Source: Isoetes taiwanensis (lineage: Eukaryota; Streptophyta; Lycopodiopsida; Isoetales; Isoetaceae). Taken from it: a stretch of 64,000 bases of DNA. The position numbers and the translations under genes were made by a program. Position 1 is the first letter of the stretch; every line of letters starts with the position of its first letter. A model generated the notes under the pieces. It was given only the letters and a program-made list of their open reading frames with translations. It did no database searches and was not told the origin of the DNA. The stretch spans positions 12,054,669-12,118,668 of the forward strand of contig JAJEKV010000013.1 of the NCBI GenBank assembly GCA_021234155.1. The letters run 5' to 3'. Of the stretch, positions 56,663-64,000 are shown piece by piece.

Positions 56663-57805
56663 ATTGTGATAAGCGCATTTCTAAAAGCCAAGATACTGAA
56701 GTGCAAGGTGAAGATTTAGCAGATGAGGACACCCAGCCTGACTTTGCACGGGGCACCTGCGGAGGCAAAGGGGAAGATGGAATGGTCCGACCTCGCGATC
56801 TCTCCCATGCCAAACTCTTCAGATGTACACTACTATTGAGCATGCCTCCGTTGAGGTTTTGGTGACGGTATCCCCTTCCAGGTCGAGGACTATGCTTTCT
56901 TTGCCCGCAGATTATTTCTTGGCATTTGAATTCTTGTAGAAGTTAGAGGATCTGTACAATCTTAATTGTTCTACGGCGAAGTCGAAGAAGAGCTCGAGGA
57001 ACATGGTTCTGTCCTATAACTGCCAGTGGCCATTTCATATCAAAAGCCGTCTCTGGGCTTCGGGTTCGTCCAAGATGCGAGAGCTTGTCGTCGAATAATC
57101 TCAAGCCCTTTGCTTCGAACGCCCAGGCACGGACAATCCCAAAAGGATACACGATTCATGGATAGGCGAGGAACAAGTGGGCTCTTACATACGGTGAGTG
57201 TCTTGAGTCCTGACTTTCGTTGCCCTATTGGTTATGCAAGGGTTGACTGACGCATTCATTACTGCAATCCCAACGTTCTTTCATATACCATCCCCTTGGA
57301 AAGGAGGGAGGAATACCAATGGATCCATGGAGATTTGCTCGGATTTTACTTGCAAAAGGTTTAACATCTGTGGCAGAAATTGCTCCCCCCTCGCCCAGGC
57401 TGCCTATCAAGAGAGGGTAAAAGTTGTGCATACATCAAGAGATGCCATGGAGAAGATTTCGTTCTACTAGATGCCTGTGTGTCATGAGTGAGAGAGTTGT
57501 TTAGGAAATTCAAATATTGTCCAGAACCCCCTTTCTGACACACATTCATGCAGGTCCCACTAGAGTTTATTCCTATCCTATTTCCATCACGACATTTGCG
57601 AGGCCCTTGGAATGCCGACCCCATCTCTACTGCACTTCGACTGTGTACGAGGATATCATTACACTGCTGAGCCGTCTGCCAGAGGGTTAATAATTGAATT
57701 GTGCATGTTGTTTGTCAACTGAGTTACAGTCACCTTGTTGGCTCCTTTCTTTCACAGATTATTGAAGAAAATACATCAGGCCTGGGGCGAAAACATTCCG
57801 GAATG
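56663..57805. other. No clear gene; possible continuation of the upstream frames
   Basis: Short frames at 56943-57470 are open in both directions and carry no recognisable motif. The stretch is GC-richer than average for the window. Confidence 0.3.
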
Positions 57806-59194
57806 CTATGACTGTCCAGTTATCATGATGGACTGCCCAGAGCAGGATAATTGAAGAGATAAAACAATGGGTACTACCGCAATCAATACGAAATAAAACA
57901 TGAGTTTGGTACCTGGCACTCGGATAACCACAGCTTGATTGTCCACATTGCCTTGATCCACGGCAGCATACACGTGCATCCTTTCTTCAGGAGGATCCAT
58001 GATCCTCGCAGCTCTAACTTCAACTGCCGGATTTGCTGGAACTATTGGCCTGTTATTATCTCTAAGTTCTCCTCGCCCGCCTCTGTTGCTATTAGAAGGG
58101 CCTCCATGGCCACCTCTATTTCCTCTCCCCTGGATTCCTCTTCCTTGACCTTGTCCATAAGCACTATTTTGTCTAGACCATTGATTTGAACGCCCTTCAC
58201 GTTGAGGACCAGCGGATGAGGCTGTACTATCTGCCCACACTGTCCTCGGGCAATCTCGTCCATAATGCCCAACTTCTCGACATCTAAAACATATGTTCTC
58301 ACTGATACACTTCGCCCTAGTTTCATCAGTCAATGGTGCAAGTGCAGAATGACCTCCTTGGGCATTCATTGCCCGTGCAGCCATAACTTCTCGGTTAAAG
58401 GATCTACCTTTACTCATGACGTTTCCAGCCTGCCATGTGGAAGGTGCCTGCCTTTTTCTTTGAGCCTCCAGCCTTACCTTCTCAGCAAGATCAGCTTCAC
58501 AGTTCTTAGCAATCCTAACTACCTCCTCTAGGTCTTTATAAGCTACACCAGACATACTGCTTCTAATATCCACATGAAGACCTTTCACAAATCTAGCACA
58601 CAATTTCTCTTTATCATCAAAAGGACAATGGTATTGCAATGTCCTAAACTTCTCATTGTACTCGGTCACAGTACCCTTCTGCGTTAAGTCTAGAAATTCA
58701 TTCATCTTATCAACCTTGTATCCGGGAGGCATAAAGTGTCCCTCAAATGCGCTCTTGAATTCTTCCCATGTAGCCTGGCCCGCTACCTTATTTAGATCAC
58801 GCAAATGATTCTCCCACCATACCCTAGCAAATCCTCCAAGCATTGCTTGAGCCAGTACAGCCTTGACAGAATCCTCAGCATGGATGAGATTAAAATAGAA
58901 CTCGACACCATGCAACCATGCATCAGCATCATCACCTGTGACGTTTTCCCCAGTAAAGACTTCTCTCTTGGTATCCTTCAACACCTTCTCTACTGCCTTG
59001 TCAGATTTTATCTTTTCTTGAGAGGCATTTTGCTGCAACACTTGCTGAATAGTTTGCAAAATTGCAGCTACATCAGGAGTTCCACTAACTCCATCTCCAC
59101 TGGATTGTCCAGCCCCTCCTGGAGAATCCATCTCTACGATGATCTGTAACCGCGAAATGGTTAAACATCTCACAATCCTAAGCACCCCAAGCAT
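57806..59194 (-). CDS. Ty3/gypsy gag polyprotein, truncated before protease
   Basis: The likely start is the ATG at 59131 (MDSPGGAGQSSGDGVSGTPD), with an upstream in-frame ATG at 59194. Residues about 75-190 are a retrotransposon gag domain (DDADAWLHGVEFYFNLIHAE, FARVWWENHL, WEEFKSAFEGHFMPPGYK). A CCHC zinc knuckle CFRCREVGHYGRDC follows, then a glycine/arginine-rich tail. The frame is intact to the point where protease should begin (VVIRVPG). There it passes into unrelated sequence at about 57910 and ends with a hydrophobic tail that is not gag-like. The element was cut here by deletion or rearrangement. Gag would form the cytoplasmic particle. Expression is unproven. Confidence 0.85.
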   Translation of the reverse strand: MLGVLRIVRCLTISRLQIIVEMDSPGGAGQSSGDGVSGTPDVAAILQTIQQVLQQNASQEKIKSDKAVEKVLKDTKREVFTGENVTGDDADAWLHGVEFYFNLIHAEDSVKAVLAQAMLGGFARVWWENHLRDLNKVAGQATWEEFKSAFEGHFMPPGYKVDKMNEFLDLTQKGTVTEYNEKFRTLQYHCPFDDKEKLCARFVKGLHVDIRSSMSGVAYKDLEEVVRIAKNCEADLAEKVRLEAQRKRQAPSTWQAGNVMSKGRSFNREVMAARAMNAQGGHSALAPLTDETRAKCISENICFRCREVGHYGRDCPRTVWADSTASSAGPQREGRSNQWSRQNSAYGQGQGRGIQGRGNRGGHGGPSNSNRGGRGELRDNNRPIVPANPAVEVRAARIMDPPEERMHVYAAVDQGNVDNQAVVIRVPGTKLMFYFVLIAVVPIVLSLQLSCSGQSIMITGQS

Positions 59195-59215
59195 TGCCCA
59201 TGACCAAACCTCGAA

Positions 59216-59227
59216 TTTGATACCAAC
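59216..59227 (-). other. Primer-binding site of the gag-bearing element
   Basis: On the minus strand this reads TTGGTATCAAAT, a variant of the tRNA-Met primer site, directly after the LTR end and 85 bases before the gag start. Confidence 0.65.
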
Positions 59228-60669
59228 TGTAACGGGCCTGGCCAGTTATCCCCATGATAACTGGATATCCCATCATACTTGACCATTGGTATTCATGAAA
59301 TAATTTTTAATGCATGCTTTATTGGTCAATAATTGACAATGCAATCAAGCCCAAAAATATGGTAAAGAATTTAATCTTTAAAATTTAAAAGGGAAAAATA
59401 GGACTTATATTTATTATAGGCTCAAAGGCTACACTCGAGTAACATGTACAACATAGGTATATAATATCCAACTCCAAATATATGTATTATCCATGAAGTC
59501 TCAAACTAAGAAATCCTAGATATCAATATGACTCTATTAATTCCGTCGCTCAACTGCTCGGCTACACTCAGGTTGCTCCCTCTGCTTACACCATGAAATA
59601 AGAGGGGTTAGCCACAAGGACTAAGTGGGGGCTGAGGCGCTGGTAATCTCCTAGATATCTAGACATACAACATGCAATATGCAGTCTCAAAACATTATTC
59701 AATCAAGGCTTACCATCTTGCGCCTATCCCTGTAATCACACTTGTTAACACATGTCTACAAATATATTATCATGGCACCTAATCTTCAAGATATCATGCA
59801 CATCACCATGTTAAAAATAAGACAAGTAACTAGGACAATCATAAGGTGCAACCAATATTCCTCTGGGTACTGAGATGGCCAACTCGGCTGATCAGGCCAG
59901 TGGCATAGGGGCGGGGTAAGCCTCGTGTGTACACACCCTTCCACACTGCGTCCAGCATTGGAGGACCACTTAACCATGAGTTTGACGTTGCACCCACGTT
60001 GGGTATCAACGCCCCATGTTTCATTAATATATGCTAACCATGGTGGCGATAATATTAATAAGTTGTGTATCAGCCGTAAGACTTAGACCATGGCATCTAG
60101 TCTTCGGCCCCCAGAGGACTATATCAAAGAAGAGCATATTACATGTAATACGAATTCAATCCAAAGTATTTTCATGGCAATGCAAGCACATTAGACATCA
60201 ACAACATGGCAAATACATATCAAGAAAGCAAAGAATCAACTTAATAATCCTAGTGCAATGCAACAATTTAGCGAGGGAAAAATAACACGTAACTAACAAG
60301 AGAAACAACACCATTAATGTCCTATCTTCAAGAACAAAAGAAGCTACCTTCAAGAACAAAGAAGCTATCATTAATGTCCTATCTTCACAAACAAAAGAAG
60401 CTACCTTCAAGAATAAAAGAAGCTATGTACCTTCAAGAACAAAAGAAGCTACCTTCAAGAATAAAAGAAGCTATGTACCTTCAAGAATAAAAGAAGCTAT
60501 GGGATAAAACGAGTTTATTCGGGTTTGAACCCTAGACCTAAGGTCACACAACAAGTCTTGATTATTTTCCTTAACCAACTCCCCCAAATAAAAGTTATTA
60601 TAACAGAAATTCTAAAATATTTATTTAAATGCTAACCTTTTTTATTTATTTATATCAGGGCTTATTACA
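59228..60669 (-). mobile_element. 5' LTR of the gag-bearing gypsy element
   Basis: The segment begins TGTAACGGGCC on the plus strand next to the primer site and ends TTATTACA at 60669, giving TGTAA/TTACA ends and a length of about 1.44 kb. It contains 'ggttagccacaaggactaag', close to a block in the family-B LTR (22360), so the two families are related. The outer end is a proposal; no partner LTR is present to confirm it. Confidence 0.6.
60300..60500. repeat. Tandem 25-bp repeats inside the LTR
   Basis: About eight units of 'accttcaagaacaaaagaag' plus 'ctatgt'-type spacers with small changes. They lie in the presumed U3 region. Confidence 0.85.
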
Positions 60670-61239
60670 GTGGCAAGGGCGGAGGCAAAAGTCTGTGGGC
60701 TTTCGGTCATGCTCCGGGAAGAGGCGTGCAGCCCATCCGATCCAATCAAAGCTTTAATATGGACCATGAATGCGTATCCCAGCAGGTAAGAACTTAGAAC
60801 TGGAGGTATGACAATCAATTGGTTGTACAAAAAGAAGAAAATTATGGAGATGAAGGCATCCTGGCAGACCTCTAGACTTAAAGCTCATGCATGCCAGAGC
60901 AGGTCAGATCAAATAAAAACCAAAACAAAATTTTATATTTTTGGGCTGGGACTCTTCTGAATAGCAATAGCACAGACTCATTGTTGAATTAACCTTTGCA
61001 TAGAAGCAGATGGATCCGGATAGCTTACTGTGACCCACTGAATTCACAGAGCATGCTTTCTAGTTTTCTACTAGATCACAATAAAAGCTGCCATGATTTT
61101 AATAATCAGCCAGATCAATTTAAATGTTAGAATGCTGCATTCCAATGAAAACTAGCAATCAATCCAATTCCTTTCTATGTTTTAAGGAAAAATCACATGA
61201 ATGCAAGAACCAGCATCCCTTGGTGTAAGGCAAAACCAC
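60670..61239. other. No gene seen
   Basis: Non-coding sequence between the LTR and the helicase relic. Confidence 0.4.
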
Positions 61240-62127
61240 CCACCTGAATATAAGTTTCCTTTAAGTAGTATTGGCTTGATGTGCATGTGTTGGAGAGAGT
61301 TTTCAATGTGGATCATGATGCCCTTGTGTCTCCTGTTTGCTTGCCTGTCTCTATCTATGTGGCTATGTTTGTTGTTCCATTCACCATTTCTCCCGGTATA
61401 TCTATATTGGTGATGACTATGACTTTGGTTCCTATTTGTGACATAAGGTATTTGGTGGAATGTCGGGTCTTCAATCCGTTCATTTTGTCTTCTACTGCAT
61501 TGGTGTGGATTGGTATCTTGTGCAGATGGTTACTGAGAAACATTTTGACGATACCATTATGTTGTATTGTCGAACGTCATCATGGTGCATGCACAACACT
61601 AAGGTGCTACTATCAGTTTCGCTGATTGCCTCTTCTTTGTTGATGATGTGGGCTCCTAGTGTTTGTGTAAGGTTGCATTGAGTCAATGAACTTACTTAGA
61701 TGGTGTTGAGAAAGCTTGTGTATCCTGGGCCGGAGGAGTGCCTGATTGATTGCGTCAGGTGGTATTCCTTTGCTTGCATAAAGTATGAGTTGTTTGTGAG
61801 GATTGCATAGCTTGCACACATTGTCAGCATCTCTCTTTTTATGCTTTCACCTAATTGCAAATTGGTAGTGTACATGGTTGTTCCTCTCCATAGCTTTGTT
61901 ACACCCATTCCTGTGGTTGTTGTAGGTAACACTGCTTTTTCATTGTTGATGAAGTACTGTATTATGCATTTCACAAGGCAGGTCTTTCCGGATCTTGATG
62001 TGCTTGACATGATATGGAACCCGTGCGCTTCTCTTGTTATTGCTTCGTAGATATGTGCTTGTTCGTTTGATAATGTGGCATTTAATGGTGGATTGACTGA
62101 AATGTTTGGTTGGTCTGTTTGTGGCAC
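61240..62127 (-). pseudogene. Helitron/PIF1-type helicase relic 2
   Basis: The minus frame from 62127 has LSNEQAHIYEAI, then a degraded Walker A (SSTSRSGKTCLVKCI, with GKT kept) and AVLPTTTTGMG near the next motif. Other frames give CKLCNPHKQLILYASKGIPP, LGAHIINKEEAISE and, at about 61330-61270, HKGIMIHIENSLQHMHIKP, which parallels the relic at 43868-44276. The whole is compressed to about 0.9 kb, so internal deletions are likely. No Rep domain or Helitron terminus was identified. Confidence 0.7.
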
Positions 62128-62260
62128 TTGGTCTGTGTATTCTTGTTGTTCATCTATGTTTGGATGTTGCAGTTCTTTGTCGTTGTCAGGGTGCTGATGT
62201 TCTTATTCGATGTTTTGTAAGTCATGATATTTGTTGTTGAGTTACGGGATGTTTTAGAGT

Positions 62261-62453
62261 ATGTCGTCGATTCGCGTAGCGAATCGGCATTCTTGCTCAA
62301 GACGAGCATGCATGCATTGCATGCGTCGCATGCATGCATCGCATGCGTTTTGGGCCGTTCATCAGGTTGGGCGTTTGCTACTTATTGCAGAGTTCTTCAT
62401 CGACGTTTCATCGGCGCTTCCTCTTCTCTCAGCAGTACCTTATTCTCTTTGAA
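62261..62453. repeat. 193-bp direct repeat, copy 1
   Basis: Identical to 62637-62829, with 183 bp between the two. It contains the inverted pair 'gattcgcgtagcgaatc' and a dense set of GCATGC palindromes (62308-62346). Confidence 0.95.
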
Positions 62454-62636
62454 TTGTTTCCAGGCAGGGGAGGGGCTTCTTCCTCGCCTGGTTTGGCTAA
62501 TTTGGCGTTGCTTTCCGCTGTCCCTTTCCGCCTTTAGCCTTCATCCCGCGGATCTTTCGCCCTCGATCCTAGTTTGTTAAGGAAGTCCTTTGGTATTCGG
62601 GCGCTTTGTTGGTTTCATGCGAATGCGATGGTAAGA

Positions 62637-62829
62637 ATGTCGTCGATTCGCGTAGCGAATCGGCATTCTTGCTCAAGACGAGCATGCATGCATTGCATGC
62701 GTCGCATGCATGCATCGCATGCGTTTTGGGCCGTTCATCAGGTTGGGCGTTTGCTACTTATTGCAGAGTTCTTCATCGACGTTTCATCGGCGCTTCCTCT
62801 TCTCTCAGCAGTACCTTATTCTCTTTGAA
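62637..62829. repeat. 193-bp direct repeat, copy 2
   Basis: Perfect copy of 62261-62453. Identity ends abruptly at both sides. Open frames across it (up to 136 residues) have no recognisable domain. Confidence 0.95.
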
Positions 62830-63064
62830 CCCACCCTCCCCCCCTTCTTTGTTTATTATATTTTGTACAAGTTCTGTTTATCATGTTTTTCCACCCGGTG
62901 GGTGATGCTTTTTTTCCACCCACTGGGTGATGCTATTCTTTGGTATGTTTCTCGTTTGTTGTTGGTGATGTGCAGGTACAGGTTGGCGAGCACCATCCGT
63001 TTTGACTTCTCCATGCGCGGGTTTTTGGGAGCGATTCTATGCCTTTACGCTTGTCTAAGCCCTT

Positions 63065-63141
63065 GCCGAAGGCTTATCACTAGGGTTTTTCCTCAAAAAC
63101 CCGAAGGGCGGGGTTTTTAATCCCGGTGATAAGCTTTCGGC
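63065..63141. repeat. Hairpin with 16-bp arms
   Basis: GCCGAAGGCTTATCAC (63065-63080) pairs with GTGATAAGCTTTCGGC (63126-63141) with one mismatch. The loop contains a smaller 'gggttttt'/'aaaaaccc' stem. Confidence 0.75.
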
Positions 63142-64000
63142 AGGTACATCAGCCACTCATCTATTAGCATTGTATTTGTTTTGGGGTCCAAATGATATAA
63201 TTGGATTTTCCCTTTATTTTTCGTGGGTAGTTCGCATGTGTGCGGCTATCCACTGTCCACCATTGTAGAAAATCTGCTGAGATGAATGAGAAGCCTATCT
63301 ATCGGGCGCTTTGTTGGTTTCATGCGAGTCGCAGTGCAAGAATCACATCTATAGTACGCTTGTATGTAGATAAGAATGCCATATTCACCTGACTTCTCAG
63401 AGTTGGCGTTCTAAGTTGTATGCATCATTGTTTGGAGAGAGGAGTTCAGTTTTTTCTCTGAATGTGATTTTGTCAAGCAATATATTGTAGCAGAATTCTT
63501 CAATATGGTATATAGGATGCATGGTAGCCAGTGAAACATACTGGTTGGTTTGTTGGAATGATCTTGTGGCTCGTTACAATTGGTGCTATTTCTTGTCTTT
63601 CAATTAGTTAGACAATTAGTATTCACAAGTTTAAAAAAGGGCATATTGTTTAAAAAGGCCAGATTCATCTGATATCAAGTTTTCAACATTGTCGAGGAGG
63701 CCATTACATGATAATGTAGATATGGATATTGACTGATATAATGTATCCACAGATATCCATTGATGGATTATAATTATGTTGTTACAAATTTTTTGTCTTT
63801 TAATTTCAATTAAAGCTGGTACAATCCCTTCTGTCAAGTAGGGTTGTGTAGGGATGTGAAATTACATTGAGATCCGTTTCTATCAAATATTGGTCGGTTG
63901 TTTAGGATGGTCTAGAAAATAGCAATGTTAAACGAACCAAGGTGGAAAGGAATTGTCATTCCAATTATTTGTGAATCGTAATCGTGGTCTATTTTAGGTT
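63142..64000. other. No gene seen
   Basis: AT-rich non-coding sequence to the end of the window. Confidence 0.4.

Noticed and set aside
61281..61625. 114-residue plus ORF
   Set aside because: Antisense shadow of the Helitron-type helicase relic.

Overview
The window is nuclear DNA of a land plant, very probably a vascular plant with a large, repeat-rich genome. The evidence is plant-type L1, gypsy and copia retrotransposons, tRNA-Met primer-binding sites, GT-AG introns, and a gene copy of the plant metallo-beta-lactamase/ferredoxin-like family. I cannot place it in a genus. Most of the sequence is transposable-element debris of different ages. Cellular genes are sparse and mostly broken.

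Layout. 1-2.5 kb: two decayed antisense LINEs. 2.5-6.06 kb: a relic of an unrecognised cysteine-containing gene, then low-information DNA with short repeats. 6.06-9.23 kb: an LTR (family A) with primer-binding site and a short basic ORF. 11-13.1 kb: a SINE-like copy, a zinc-finger fragment, and the best candidate for an intact small gene, a 97-residue secreted cysteine-rich peptide on the minus strand (12784-13077) whose 3' end has been duplicated. 13.6-17 kb: short inverted-repeat elements inserted in duplicated DNA.

18.3-39.2 kb is a Russian doll of retrotransposons. A plus-strand LINE carries a 1.28 kb retroposed transcript in ORF1 (13-bp target duplication). It is split in its endonuclease by family-A LTR sequence, which is split by a 13.3 kb gypsy element (family B, 5-bp duplication GTGGC). 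That element is split in its integrase by a 7.8 kb L1 (10-bp duplication, poly-A tail). The right end of the gypsy element is a 1 kb foldback.

39.2-44.3 kb: a family-A LTR fragment, a copia remnant with 3' LTR, a hAT-like deletion derivative, a small foldback element and a Helitron/PIF1 helicase relic. 48.4-51.5 kb: an 11-exon metallo-beta-lactamase-like gene copy with conserved exon borders but damaged metal-binding motifs and a frameshift, so I call it a pseudogene. 52.3-55.5 kb: two exons of an unrecognised minus-strand gene next to a 1.85 kb higher-order minisatellite whose units carry a hairpin. 55.6-57.7 kb: unrecognised short ORFs. 57.8-60.7 kb: a gypsy gag gene and its 5' LTR. 61.2-62.1 kb: a second Helitron/PIF1 helicase relic. 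62.3-62.8 kb: a perfect 193-bp duplication rich in GCATGC palindromes.

I see no operon-like or pathway-like cooperation between genes. The one module that might be a functional undescribed gene is the cysteine-rich peptide; the most informative architecture is the nested insertion series and the hairpin minisatellite.
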